A stretch of DNA of 64,000 nucleotides, taken from assembly GCF_044458865.1 (NCBI RefSeq), contig NZ_JBITIH010000008.1:201528-265527 (forward strand), read 5' to 3'. The position numbers and the translations under genes are program-made. Shown here one piece after another: positions 33,921 through 42,488 of the stretch. The notes below the pieces were generated by a model that worked only from the letters and a program-made list of their open reading frames with translations, was not told where the DNA came from and searched no databases. The first letter of the stretch is position 1. Each line of letters begins with the position of its first letter. The stretch comes from Micromonospora_G sp044458865 (GTDB lineage Bacteria; Actinomycetota; Actinomycetes; Mycobacteriales; Micromonosporaceae).

Positions 33921-34208
33921 TCATCCGCCCGGTCCCGAGTTGCCCGCACGCGCGATCTCGCCGGCGGAGAGGCCGCCCAGCAGCCGCAGGGTCAGGGCCA
34001 CCCTCGCCTCGACCGGCAGCACCGGGTGCGCCGCCGTGAAGATCAGCCGCAACAGGTCGTCGCCGATGTGGTCGTCGAGTGCGTCGTCCAGCTCCGCCTC
34101 GGCGTACTCCTGGCGGATCTCCACCTCACGGCCGAGCAGATCGAGTTTGGTCGCGTACGTCCGTTGCCGCCGCAGCAGGTCGACCGCCCGGTGTTTCGCG
34201 GTCGCCAT
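33921..34208 (-). pseudogene. Internal remnant of a SigJ/DUF6596-type ECF sigma factor
   Basis: The 95-codon frame MATAKHRAVDLLRRQRTYAT, continuing to LRLIFTAAHPVLPVEARVAL and LRLLGGLSAGEIAR, matches the middle of the ECF sigma factors of about 400 aa that are usually encoded beside YciI/DGPF proteins. The normal N-terminal sigma-2 and the C-terminal half (helix-turn-helix and DUF6596) are missing; the text ends in GNSGPGG. Both ends are truncated, so this is a decayed gene. Its usual partner is intact just upstream at 34288-34665, separated by a hairpin. Confidence 0.75.
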
Positions 34209-34245
34209 CAGCCCTGCGGGCAGCCTCCACGGCAGGGCCGGGTGG

Positions 34246-34276
34246 TGGATCGGTGACCGTCACGACCACCGATCCA
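34246..34276 (-). terminator. Hairpin between the YciI gene and the sigma remnant
   Basis: Perfect 10-bp arms TGGATCGGTG and CACCGATCCA with an 11-nt loop, 12 bp past the YciI stop. It would end transcription before the sigma-factor remnant. Confidence 0.65.
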
Positions 34277-34287
34277 ACACCATCGCG

Positions 34288-34665
34288 CTACTGCTCCCGC
34301 GCAGGCGCGAAGTCCTCCGGGCCGTACACCTTCAGGACTTCGGCCTCCCCCTCCCAGCCGGGCCAGAGATCCCGGTGCACCGTCATGAACCGCGAGGTCC
34401 ACTCGACCGCTTCCGCCCTGGTCCGCACCTCGTAGAGCGCGTAGCTGATCACTTCCTTCGCCTCGGCGAACGGCCCGTCGGTCACGCTCAGGTTCCCGGC
34501 CGAGACGGTGACCCGCGCGCCGGCCGTGCTCGGAGCCAGCCCGGCGGTGTCGAGCAGACTGCCCGAGTTGGTTGCCTCCTCACCGAGCTTGGTGATCGCG
34601 GCCATCAGCTCCGGCGGTACGGGAGTGTCCGGCTTGGCGGCTCGAAGCAGCGCGAGATAACGCAT
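34288..34665 (-). CDS. YciI/DGPF-domain protein
   Basis: 125 aa. GAGGAG lies upstream of the ATG at 34665. Starts MRYLALLRAAKPDTPVPPEL and carries the hallmark VTDGPFAEAKEVISYALYEV (DGPF motif at about residues 62-65). The family adopts a ferredoxin-like dimeric fold and is almost always adjacent to an ECF sigma factor, for which it may act as a sensor or partner. Here only a fragment of that sigma factor remains downstream, so the protein has probably lost its partner or works with one elsewhere. Confidence 0.85.
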   Translation of the reverse strand: MRYLALLRAAKPDTPVPPELMAAITKLGEEATNSGSLLDTAGLAPSTAGARVTVSAGNLSVTDGPFAEAKEVISYALYEVRTRAEAVEWTSRFMTVHRDLWPGWEGEAEVLKVYGPEDFAPAREQ

Positions 34666-34787
34666 GGTGGCACTCCTCTTCGTGGTCAGGACCATCGTCC
34701 CTCCCGTTCGGCGAAGGCGGGCCGTTCCGTACCGGCTCGCTACCTGTTGCTCGAACGGGGCAACCGCGATTCGACGCCGACGGGCCC

Positions 34788-35423
34788 CTACCGCCCGGTG
34801 AGGGTGCCGGGTCGTTCGCCCAGAGCCACGCTGATCAGGATCTCCGCCGCCTGCCGCGCCTGCCCGGCTGCCTCGTTCGTCCCCGCGATGGCGGCCGTCG
34901 TCTGCGCTCCCTCGGCGAGGATCGCCAACTGCGGTGCGAGCCAGTCCGGTCCCCCGGCCTCGGCGACGATCCTGGCCAGTCGCTCCTGGAACTCCGCCTT
35001 GTGCCCTCGGGCGATCTCCGCGATCCGGGGCGTGGTGGCGCCGAGTTCGCCGAAGGAGTTGATGAAGACGCACCCACGAAAGTCGTCCTGGTCGAACCAG
35101 CGGGACAACATGTCGTAGATGGCGAGCAGGCGCTGCCGTGGGTCGTCCACCTGGACCGCCCGCTCGACCAGCGCGTTCCACGTCTCGTGCCGGCCCGCCA
35201 GAACCTGTTCGACGATCGACTCCTTGGACGGGAAGAGCCGGTAGATCCGCTTGAGTGACACGCCGGCCTCGGCACGCAGCGCGTCCATCCCGACGGCCTG
35301 GATGCCGAGGGAGTAGTAGAGCCGGTCCGCCGCGGCCAGCACCCTGGCGCGTACGGCGTCGTCGTCGAGTACGGGGCTCGCTGCGGCCACTATTCCCACC
35401 TCCGTCGGATCGACCCGTGACAC
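34788..35423 (-). CDS. TetR family repressor
   Basis: 211 aa, GTG start at 35423. The HTH (about 25-70) reads ARVLAAADRLYYSLGIQAVG then LRAEAGVSLKRIYRLFPSKE, with the typical final IYRLFPSKESIVEQVL helix. The C-terminal ligand domain (about 80-205) includes DQDDFRGCVFINSFGELGAT, a sequence shared with TetR proteins that sense small oxidant-like or hydrophobic molecules. It is divergent from an alpha/beta hydrolase gene, and two GAGAACG palindromes fill the shared promoter, so it very likely represses both itself and the hydrolase. Confidence 0.88.
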   Translation of the reverse strand: MSRVDPTEVGIVAAASPVLDDDAVRARVLAAADRLYYSLGIQAVGMDALRAEAGVSLKRIYRLFPSKESIVEQVLAGRHETWNALVERAVQVDDPRQRLLAIYDMLSRWFDQDDFRGCVFINSFGELGATTPRIAEIARGHKAEFQERLARIVAEAGGPDWLAPQLAILAEGAQTTAAIAGTNEAAGQARQAAEILISVALGERPGTLTGR

Positions 35424-35459
35424 CTCTCACCCCACCGATGGCGGTCCGGGTAGTGCGCC

Positions 35460-35509
35460 GAGAACGATCGTTATCTAGGCTACTACACGAGGCGAGAACG
35501 ACCGTTCTC
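35460..35509. promoter_or_regulatory. Paired TetR-type operators in the divergent promoter
   Basis: GAGAACGATCGTTATC (35460-35475) and GAGAACGACCGTTCTC (35494-35509). The second is a perfect GAGAACG-N2-CGTTCTC palindrome and the first has one mismatch. Centres are 34 bp apart. They lie between the TetR start (35423) and the hydrolase start (35531). Confidence 0.75.
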
Positions 35510-35530
35510 CACGATTTACCGGAGGCAGAG

Positions 35531-36367
35531 ATGCCCTTCATCACCGTCGGTACCGAGAACAGCGCCACCATCGACCTCTACTACGAGGACCACGGCACGG
35601 GTCAGCCGGTCGTACTCATCCACGGCTACCCCCTCGACGGGCACTCGTGGGAGAAGCAGAGCGCGGCGCTGCTCAAGGCCGGCTACCGGGTCATCACCTA
35701 CGACCGCCGTGGCTTCGGTCGCTCCAGCCAACCCACCGTCGGCTACGACTACGACACCTTCGCCGCCGATCTGAAGGTCGTACTCGACACACTGGACCTC
35801 ACCGACGTGGTCCTGGTCGGTTTCTCCATGGGCACCGGCGAGGTCGGCCGCTACCTGGGGACGTACGGCTCCGGTCGGATCGCCAAGGCGGCGTTCCTCG
35901 CCTCGCTGGAGCCGTTCCTGCTCAAGACCGACGACAATCCGACCGGTGTGCCACAGGAGGTCTTCGACGGCATCCTCGCCGCCGTCACCGCCGACCGGTA
36001 CGCGTACTTCGCGGACTTCTACCGGAGCTTCTACAACACCGACGAGAACCTCGGCACCCGGCTCTCCGAGGAAGCGCTGCACAACAGCCTCAACGTCGCC
36101 GCCGGAGCCTCCTGGTTCGCGTCCAGCGCCGCCGTGCCGACCTGGGTCACCGACTTCCGGGCCGACATCCCCCGGATCGACGTACCCACGCTCATCCTGC
36201 ACGGCACCGCCGACAACATCCTGCCGATCGACGCGACCGCCCGCCCATTCCGCGAACTGCTGCCGCAGGCCGAGTACGTCGAGGTGGACGGGGCGCCACA
36301 CGGCCTGCTCTGGACCCACGCCGACGAGGTCAACGACGCGCTGCTCGGCTTCCTCGCGAAGAAGTAG
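35531..36367 (+). CDS. Alpha/beta hydrolase (non-haem chloroperoxidase/esterase type)
   Basis: 278 aa, ATG with GGAGG just upstream. Canonical fold with oxyanion HGYPLDGHSW near 31, nucleophile Ser99 in VLVGFSMGTGEV, acid Asp228 in LHGTADNILP and His257 in DGAPHGLLW. The GFSMG elbow, YDRRGFGRSS and the overall length match cofactor-free haloperoxidases/perhydrolases, which hydrolyse esters and can form peracids. Cytoplasmic. Controlled, by inference, by the divergent TetR through the GAGAACG operators, so it may clear or modify the TetR ligand. Confidence 0.88.
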   Translation: MPFITVGTENSATIDLYYEDHGTGQPVVLIHGYPLDGHSWEKQSAALLKAGYRVITYDRRGFGRSSQPTVGYDYDTFAADLKVVLDTLDLTDVVLVGFSMGTGEVGRYLGTYGSGRIAKAAFLASLEPFLLKTDDNPTGVPQEVFDGILAAVTADRYAYFADFYRSFYNTDENLGTRLSEEALHNSLNVAAGASWFASSAAVPTWVTDFRADIPRIDVPTLILHGTADNILPIDATARPFRELLPQAEYVEVDGAPHGLLWTHADEVNDALLGFLAKK

Positions 36368-36368
36368 C

Positions 36369-36484
36369 GGCCGGTGACGTCAATGGGGGGCGGCGTGACG
36401 TCCGTGGGAGCGGCGTGACGTCCGTGGGAGCGGCGTGACGTCCGTGGGGGCGGCGCGGGTGGGGAACGCCGCCCCCACGGACGT
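36369..36484. repeat. Four 20-bp tandem repeats merging into a terminator hairpin
   Basis: A 20-bp unit CGGCGTGACGTCCGTGGGAG is repeated at 36391, 36411 and 36431 (last copy ends GGGGG), with a diverged copy from about 36369. The last copy forms the left arm (36438-36454) of a perfect 17-bp hairpin with GCCGCCCCCACGGACGT at 36468-36484. It lies directly after the hydrolase stop (36367). Each repeat copy could pair with the same right arm, so the hairpin can form in several registers. Confidence 0.8.
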
Positions 36485-36511
36485 ACCCGTGCCAGATGAC
36501 AGACTTGCGCG

Positions 36512-37663
36512 ATGTTGCGCGTCGGAATCCTGGTAGCGGCACTGCTCGGCAGCACGGCCACCGCGTCGTTCGCCGCACCACCGCACCAGCGGGCGGAGAC
36601 GTCGACAGCGGCACTGGCGACGGTGACGCGGGTCGCGCCGACCGAGGTCTGCACGATCAGCGACGAACGACTGGTCGAGATCTCCGGTCTGGCCACGACC
36701 GACGAGGGTTTCGTCGCGGTCAACGACAGCACCGACCTGGAGAGCCGCCGGAAAATCTTCTTCCTCGACCAGCGGTGCCGGGTCACCCGGACGGTCTCCT
36801 ACCCGAGCCTCCCCCGGGACACCGAGGACATGGCGGTCGCCCGCGACGGGACGATCTGGATCGCCGACATCGGCGACAACGACCGGGACCGGACAACCGT
36901 CGGATTCTGGCGACTCGCCAGCGGGGCGAAGTCTCCCGTGCCGTACCGGTTCTCGTACCCCGACGGTCCACACGACGCCGAGGCACTGCTGCTCGACGGC
37001 GACGGCACGCCGATCATCGTGACCAAGGACCCCGGCCTCCCCCGGCTGTACGCGCCCGAGCAGCCACCGAGCGCGGGCGCGACCGTACCGCTGCGCAAGG
37101 TCGGGCAGTTCAACCTTCCGCTGACCCGTACCAGCAATCCGTGGTCCGCGCTGGGCCGCCTGGTGGTCACCGGCGGCGCCACCGCACCGGACGGCAGCCG
37201 GGTGGTGCTTCGCACGTACGCCGACGCGATCGAGTTCGACGTGACCGACGGCAAGGTCGCCGAGGCGGTCACCACCGGCACACCCCGGATCACCCCCCTG
37301 CCGGACGAGCCCCAGGGCGAGTCGATCACGTACAGCCGGGACGGCAACTCCTTCCTGACCGTCTCCGAAACCGTCGACCAGCCCTCCTCCACGACCGCGA
37401 CCATCCTCCGCTACACCCCGACCGCCAGATCCGCGCCGAGCGCAGGCGTCAACGAACCACCGGCCACGGGTACGTCCGCGCCGGGCGAGGCGACTGCGAG
37501 CGCGACCGCCCCAGCCGCCGAGGCGGCAACTCCGGAACAGGAGGAGATGGTCGGCATCGCCCGGCTGATCATCGGCATCGGTATCGGCCTGCTGGTCGTC
37601 GGCACCATCGCCGTGGTCGCGATACTGGTCACCGGTCGGCGGTCCCCCCGCCCTCCGCGCTGA
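36512..37663 (+). CDS. Secreted or membrane-anchored beta-propeller-like protein
   Basis: 383 aa. Signal peptide about 1-21 (ending TASFAAP). The central region (about 45-305) has propeller-like repeats: ISGLATTDEGFVAVNDSTDL, EDMAVARDGTIWIADIGDND, HDAEALLLDGDGTPIIVTKD and GESITYSRDGNSFLTVSE. A low-complexity Ala/Thr/Pro linker (about 310-345) leads to one C-terminal transmembrane helix (about 352-374) and a short basic tail. It should sit outside the cell, tethered by its C-terminus. No enzyme motif was recognised. A terminator-like repeat array precedes it, so it has its own promoter. Confidence 0.72.
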   Translation: MLRVGILVAALLGSTATASFAAPPHQRAETSTAALATVTRVAPTEVCTISDERLVEISGLATTDEGFVAVNDSTDLESRRKIFFLDQRCRVTRTVSYPSLPRDTEDMAVARDGTIWIADIGDNDRDRTTVGFWRLASGAKSPVPYRFSYPDGPHDAEALLLDGDGTPIIVTKDPGLPRLYAPEQPPSAGATVPLRKVGQFNLPLTRTSNPWSALGRLVVTGGATAPDGSRVVLRTYADAIEFDVTDGKVAEAVTTGTPRITPLPDEPQGESITYSRDGNSFLTVSETVDQPSSTTATILRYTPTARSAPSAGVNEPPATGTSAPGEATASATAPAAEAATPEQEEMVGIARLIIGIGIGLLVVGTIAVVAILVTGRRSPRPPR

Positions 37664-37774
37664 CCGAGACAACCGACCCGCAAGACGCCAACCCTCAACC
37701 GGCATGGTCGCGGCGGGCTGTGGGGTAGTAGTCGCCTCGACATCCCCAGCACGATCCGTACCGAGGAGGCGACG

Positions 37775-38557
37775 ATGGTGAGCCGTACCACGACCAGGGT
37801 TCCGCGATCGGCGGCTGCCCTGCTGTCCACCGCCATGCTCCTCTCCGCCTGCGGTTGGCATGACGGGCGGGGCGGGCACGACTGCCGAGGCGACGAACGC
37901 GGCGAGCGGCCCGGCGTCGCCTGCCCGACCTCGCCCGACCGGGAGGACGACCACACGGTCATCGGGGCCGCCGACGGCCGGCGGGAGGCCACCCTCGACC
38001 TGGTCAACGGGTCCGACGTGGTACGCGTACGCGCCGCCGACCTCGGCGACGACCTCTACCGGATCTCCACCGGACCCGACGCCAGGGTGAGGCCCTCGGT
38101 TCACGTCGATGGTGACACCGTGCTGGCAGGCTTGGCCGGTACGGGACGCGGCGGCCCGGCGGTGGTGAGCATCGTGCTGAGCGACGCGGTCCGGTGGCAC
38201 GTCCGGCTCGGCGGCGGCGCGGGCGAGGAGACGGTCGACCTGAGCGGCGGACGGATCGCCGAGGTCGAGTTCAGCGCCGGCACGAATCGCGCCGAGGTGA
38301 CCCTGCCGCCGCCGGGTGGCACCGTGCGGGTGGTGATGAGCGGCGGGGCGAGTCAGTTGCTGGTCCACCTCACCGGCGACGCACCCGTACGGGTCCGGGC
38401 CGGCGGCGGGGCGGGCACCGTGACCGTGGACGGCGCCAGCCGTACCGGGGTGGCCGGTGGCACGGTCATCACTCCGCCAGCCTGGGCAGGCGCCACCGAC
38501 CGGTACGACATCGACGCCACCGCCGGTGTCTCCACCCTCACCGTCGACCGGCGCTGA
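37775..38557 (+). CDS. Lipoprotein with beta-rich repetitive domain, unknown function
   Basis: 260 aa. GAGGAGGCGACG precedes the ATG. Lipoprotein signal with lipobox LSAC (Cys at about 26). The mature part (about 60-260) is glycine-rich with alternating short strands, for example GGAGEETVDLSGGRIAEVEF and GGASQLLVHLTGDAPVRVRA, resembling DUF4097-type adhesin-like beta-solenoids. Cys residues near 37 and 50 may form a disulfide. Anchored outside the membrane. Ends before the bidirectional terminator 38597-38650. Confidence 0.7.
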   Translation: MVSRTTTRVPRSAAALLSTAMLLSACGWHDGRGGHDCRGDERGERPGVACPTSPDREDDHTVIGAADGRREATLDLVNGSDVVRVRAADLGDDLYRISTGPDARVRPSVHVDGDTVLAGLAGTGRGGPAVVSIVLSDAVRWHVRLGGGAGEETVDLSGGRIAEVEFSAGTNRAEVTLPPPGGTVRVVMSGGASQLLVHLTGDAPVRVRAGGGAGTVTVDGASRTGVAGGTVITPPAWAGATDRYDIDATAGVSTLTVDRR

Positions 38558-38596
38558 CCCCACCGTCCCGCCCCCGCGCCGCACCCGCCGACGCGT

Positions 38597-38650
38597 GTTA
38601 GGAAGGGCCCCTTGTTATACAAAAAGCGATAACAAGGGGCCCTTCCTTAC
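38597..38650. terminator. Repeated terminator family (copy 3), bidirectional
   Basis: 22-bp arms with one mismatch (38597-38618, beginning GTTAGGAAGGGCCCCTTGTT; 38629-38650) and loop ACAAAAAGCG. Same sequence family as 4329-4381. It lies between convergent genes, and its right arm contains the TAA stop of the ABC transporter gene (38647-38649). Confidence 0.85.
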
Positions 38651-41600
38651 CCCGCTAGGTGGCCCCAGTGGGTTTCGAGGTCCCGCCAGGTGCCCTGGGC
38701 CACGGCCGCACCCTCGATCAGCACCACGACCAGATCGGCCTGGGCCAACGCGGCGCGCTTCGACGTCGACCCGACGACGGTCACGCCGTGTCCGCGCAGT
38801 GCCCGCCAGAGTTCCAGTTCGGTGGTGACGTCCAGGGCGGACGAGACGTCGTCGGCGATCAGCAACTCCGTACGCGGTGCCAGCGCCCGGGCCAGGGCGA
38901 GCCGCTGGAGCTGACCGCCGGAGAGCCGGGTTCCCTTGTGTCCGATCAGCAGCCCGAGCCCACCCCCGACCGCGGCCAGGTCGTGCTCCAACTGGGCGGT
39001 GGAGACCGCACCGGCCGCGTCGACCTCGTGGCCGAGCCGGATGTTGTCGGCGACCGTACCGGAGAGCACCCGGGGCAGTTGTGCGACGTACCCGACCTGG
39101 TTCGGGCGGAGGAAGTGCTCGGGCTCGGTGACCGGTTGCCCGTTCCAGCGCAGCGCCCCGGTGTGGTGGACGATCCCGGCCAGCGCACGCAGCAGCGACG
39201 ACTTGCCCGCACCCACCGGACCGACGACCAGCACCAGTTGTCCGGTTTCGACGGTCAGGTCGACGTCGCGGACACCGACGGTGCCGTCCTCGTGGACAGC
39301 GGTGAAACCGACCAGGTCCAGCCGGCGCAGCGGATGGCGCGGCGGCGCCACCGGAGCGGGCGCTGTTCCGGCCGAGATGTCCACGCCCGGCACGGCGGCC
39401 GAGTACACGCCGACCCCGCTCATCGCCACCGTACGACGGGTCCAGACCTGGGCCGAGGGGATCTGCGAGACCAGGGAGGCTGTGGTCCAGGCGAACCACC
39501 GCGCGGCACCCAGGGTGGAGACCGCCACCAGGGTCGCGCCCGACGACAGTGAGCCGGAGAGGTAGAGCGCCCAGGCCGCGATCGGCAGCAGGCCACCGAT
39601 CATCGACGGGGTCGACCTGGCCCAGACCATGGTGGAGATCTCCCGCCGCTGCCGGTCGCTGCGGACGACGTCGAGCCGGGCCAGGTGGGCCAGGACCGGC
39701 TCGCTCGCGCCGGCGAGCTTCACCGTCCGCGCCGCCGACAGCGACGACACCAGCGCGGTGGCGAAGGCGGCGCGGGCCGCGACCGTCTTACGCGCGGAAC
39801 GTTCCAGCAGCGGCCCGAACAGGGCGGCGGCCAGCCCGGAGACGAGCATCGTGCCGCCGAAGAAGAGGGCCGGCACCAGCGTCCCCGAGACCACCGTCAT
39901 CGAGATCAGCAGTACGAAGCAGGCCGCCTGGTCGAGCAGGTTGTCCGCCAGCATCACCACCCGCTCGGTGTCGCCGCCCTGGGCGACGACCTCGGCCGGG
40001 GTGTGCGCGCTGACCCGCCGTGGTCCGGTCTGGCCGTGCACGAGTCGCAGGCCGATCCGCAGCATCTGTCGGACCCACCACTCCGGGAACCACCGCGCGG
40101 TGTAGTACGACATCGGCACGGTGAGCAGCAACCCGGCCACGACCCCGACGGCCGGCCAGAGCGGATCGCCGAGTCCGTCCACCAGGTCTGCCCAGAGCCA
40201 CGGCATGATCGCGCCGTCCAGGCCGAGCAGCACCATGAACACGAACAGCAGGAGCGCACCGAGCCCGAAACGGGGGTCGTTGGCGGCGAGTCGGAAGATC
40301 TCCCGCAGCGTCCGGGCCGGCGCCGGCTCCGGCAACGGCGGCGGGTCGGCCTTCGGCGCGGCGGCGAGTCGCTCCCGTACCACCTGGATCGGCGGGTGGT
40401 CCGCGACCTCCCGGTCCGTCGGCGCCGGTACGGTCTCCGCCCCGAGATCCTCCCCGAGCGGCCAGGCGTCGAGTTCCGGATCGGTACGGGCCAGGGCACT
40501 GCTCGCGCCGACCCCGGCACCGACCCCGACCGGGCGCTCGACCCGGCGGGCCGGTTCGGCGTGCACCGCGGCCTGACCGCTCGCCAGCAACCGGGCGAAC
40601 CGTTGCGACGCCCGGAGCGGCCCCGCCTCAAGCACCTCGCCGTCGGCGAGTACGACCACGTCGTCGCAGCGCCGGACCGACGAGAGGCGGTGCGCGATGA
40701 CGATGCCGATCCGATCCTGGAGCAGTCGCTCGGTGGCGGCCTGTACGCGGGCCTCGGTGACCGGGTCCATCCGGGCGGTGGCCTCGTCGAGGATCACCAC
40801 GTGCGGGTCACGAACCAGGATCCGGGCGAACGCGACGAGTTGCTCCTGGCCGGCGGAGAGGACGTAGCCGCCCTCACCGAGCTTGGTCTCGATCCCGTCG
40901 GGCAGGTCGGCCACCCAGTCGGTCAGGCCGAGTTCGTGCAGCGCCCGCGTGGCTTGTTCACGTAGCTCGGGGTCGAACAGGGCGACGTTCTCGGCGAGCG
41001 TCCCGGCCAGGATCTCGGTCCGCTGCGGGACCACCCCGATCCACCGGCGCAGGCCCTCGATGTCGAGGTCGAGCAGGTCGGTCCCGCCCAGGAAGACGGT
41101 TCCACGGGGTACGTCCACCGCCCGCGTGAGCACCTTGGCCAGCGTCGACTTGCCCGAGCCGGTCCGCCCGATCAGGGCGTACGAGTGTCCCCGGACGAAA
41201 CTGAGCTGTACGTTCCGGAGCGCACTCCGCTGCTCGCCGTCGGCGGCGGTGCTGCCGTAGCCGAACGTGAGGCCGCGTATCTCCAGGTCACCGTCGGTCG
41301 GGGCGGCGCCTCCGGTGGGCTCCTGCGGCGAATCGCGCAGCAACTGCACGCGTCCCCAGGCGCCGAGGGCGTACTGCAACTCGGGCACCATCCGGCTGAC
41401 ATGCTCGATGGTCGCGCCGAAGGCGAGGGCGAGCAGCCAGACGGCGGTGAGTCGGGCACCGTCGACCCGGTCGGTGGCGAGCGCCCAGACCCCGCCGAGC
41501 ACCACAGCGGCGATGCCGGCCCGGGTCACTCCGACCGCGATGGTGGCGACCTGGGCCGACATGCCCCACACCACCCGCGCCCGGGCCAGCACCTCGCTGG

Positions 41601-42240
41601 CACGTTGGGCGAAGGCCCGCAGCACGTACGGTCGGGCCAGGCTGGTCCGGATGTCGTCCTGGCCGTGGATCGACTCCTCCATCACGGCGGCCAGGTCGGA
41701 CCAGGCTTCCTCCTCGTGCATCCGGGCTGGCCCGATCCGCTGGGTCGGGGCGCTCAGCCCGAACGCCAGCAGCGCGGCGAGCACCAGCATCACCAGTCCC
41801 GCCGGCCACCAGACGCCGATCGCGACCACGATCGAGAGCAGCCCGACGGAGAGCATCTGGGCGATCCTGACACCGCTGCCGCGCAGTTCGGAGGCGACCT
41901 GGTAGACGTCGCCGTCGATCCGGTCGAGCAGTTCGCCGACGGGTGTGGTCTCCAGTCTCGGCAGGTCCTGTCCGAGCGCGACCCGGCAGAGCCGGCGGCG
42001 TACGTCGGCCGCCCAGTCGGCGGTCAGCCCTGCGGCGACGAGTCCCACCACCAGGTCGCTGAGGACCGCGACGACCAGCGCGGCGGCGAGCACGGCGAAG
42101 AGTGCCGCCGAGCGGCCCAGCAGGACCGGCCCGGCCAGCGCCGACGCGCTGGCCTGCCCGACGGCGCCGAGCACGATGAGGCAGGCCACGGCCGCTACCC
42201 GGCGCGGTGAGGTGGCCCACAGATCGCGGAGCAGGCGCAT
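38647..42240 (-). CDS. Fused two-half ABC exporter (TMD-NBD-TMD-NBD)
   Basis: 1197 aa from the ATG at 42240, which follows CGGGAGCCTCG; a TTG at 42303 would add 21 residues. First half: six-helix domain (about 1-300), then an ATPase with Walker A GRTGSGKST, signature LSAGQEQL and Walker B HVVILDEAT. A Pro/Ala-rich linker leads to a second membrane domain (about 640-930) and ATPase with GPVGAGKSS, LSGGQLQR and LLIADDVSSALD. The second Walker B ends in DD instead of DE, so one of the two ATP sites is probably weakened, as in asymmetric exporters. Class I exporter in the plasma membrane; a drug, lipid or peptide substrate is possible but not determinable. Transcribed alone. Confidence 0.92.
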   Translation of the reverse strand: MRLLRDLWATSPRRVAAVACLIVLGAVGQASASALAGPVLLGRSAALFAVLAAALVVAVLSDLVVGLVAAGLTADWAADVRRRLCRVALGQDLPRLETTPVGELLDRIDGDVYQVASELRGSGVRIAQMLSVGLLSIVVAIGVWWPAGLVMLVLAALLAFGLSAPTQRIGPARMHEEEAWSDLAAVMEESIHGQDDIRTSLARPYVLRAFAQRASEVLARARVVWGMSAQVATIAVGVTRAGIAAVVLGGVWALATDRVDGARLTAVWLLALAFGATIEHVSRMVPELQYALGAWGRVQLLRDSPQEPTGGAAPTDGDLEIRGLTFGYGSTAADGEQRSALRNVQLSFVRGHSYALIGRTGSGKSTLAKVLTRAVDVPRGTVFLGGTDLLDLDIEGLRRWIGVVPQRTEILAGTLAENVALFDPELREQATRALHELGLTDWVADLPDGIETKLGEGGYVLSAGQEQLVAFARILVRDPHVVILDEATARMDPVTEARVQAATERLLQDRIGIVIAHRLSSVRRCDDVVVLADGEVLEAGPLRASQRFARLLASGQAAVHAEPARRVERPVGVGAGVGASSALARTDPELDAWPLGEDLGAETVPAPTDREVADHPPIQVVRERLAAAPKADPPPLPEPAPARTLREIFRLAANDPRFGLGALLLFVFMVLLGLDGAIMPWLWADLVDGLGDPLWPAVGVVAGLLLTVPMSYYTARWFPEWWVRQMLRIGLRLVHGQTGPRRVSAHTPAEVVAQGGDTERVVMLADNLLDQAACFVLLISMTVVSGTLVPALFFGGTMLVSGLAAALFGPLLERSARKTVAARAAFATALVSSLSAARTVKLAGASEPVLAHLARLDVVRSDRQRREISTMVWARSTPSMIGGLLPIAAWALYLSGSLSSGATLVAVSTLGAARWFAWTTASLVSQIPSAQVWTRRTVAMSGVGVYSAAVPGVDISAGTAPAPVAPPRHPLRRLDLVGFTAVHEDGTVGVRDVDLTVETGQLVLVVGPVGAGKSSLLRALAGIVHHTGALRWNGQPVTEPEHFLRPNQVGYVAQLPRVLSGTVADNIRLGHEVDAAGAVSTAQLEHDLAAVGGGLGLLIGHKGTRLSGGQLQRLALARALAPRTELLIADDVSSALDVTTELELWRALRGHGVTVVGSTSKRAALAQADLVVVLIEGAAVAQGTWRDLETHWGHLAG

Positions 42241-42488
42241 CGAGGCTCCCGGGCGTAGGCGGTGGAGGGCCTCCAGACTGGCCGGAAATCCGGGATCACT
42301 CAACGCAATTACGGCTGATGAGACCGGCCGGGGCCTCGGGGCGGTGTCGCTGGGGGCGGCCCGGTGCCGTGCCGCACCGGGAGACGGTGGCGGTGGTTCG
42401 CCCGGTCGACCCGGTGGTTCTCCCGGATTCGTGCCGGGTACGGTCGCGCCCCGGTTCGGTGGGCGCCGTGGGCCGCAGAGTCATCGGC

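Noticed and set aside
34288..35571. 427-codon minus frame joining YciI to upstream DNA
   Set aside because: The upstream part is antisense-like shadow over the TetR gene; YciI begins at the ATG with GAGGAG.
36369..36450. Tandem 20-bp repeats considered as a CRISPR array
   Set aside because: No unique spacers; units are directly adjacent and one forms a terminator arm.
36380..38584. Long minus-strand open frame (over 700 codons)
   Set aside because: It is antisense to two well-supported plus-strand genes. Long antisense frames are expected at about 70% GC; its product is low-complexity and includes translations of the 20-bp tandem repeats.
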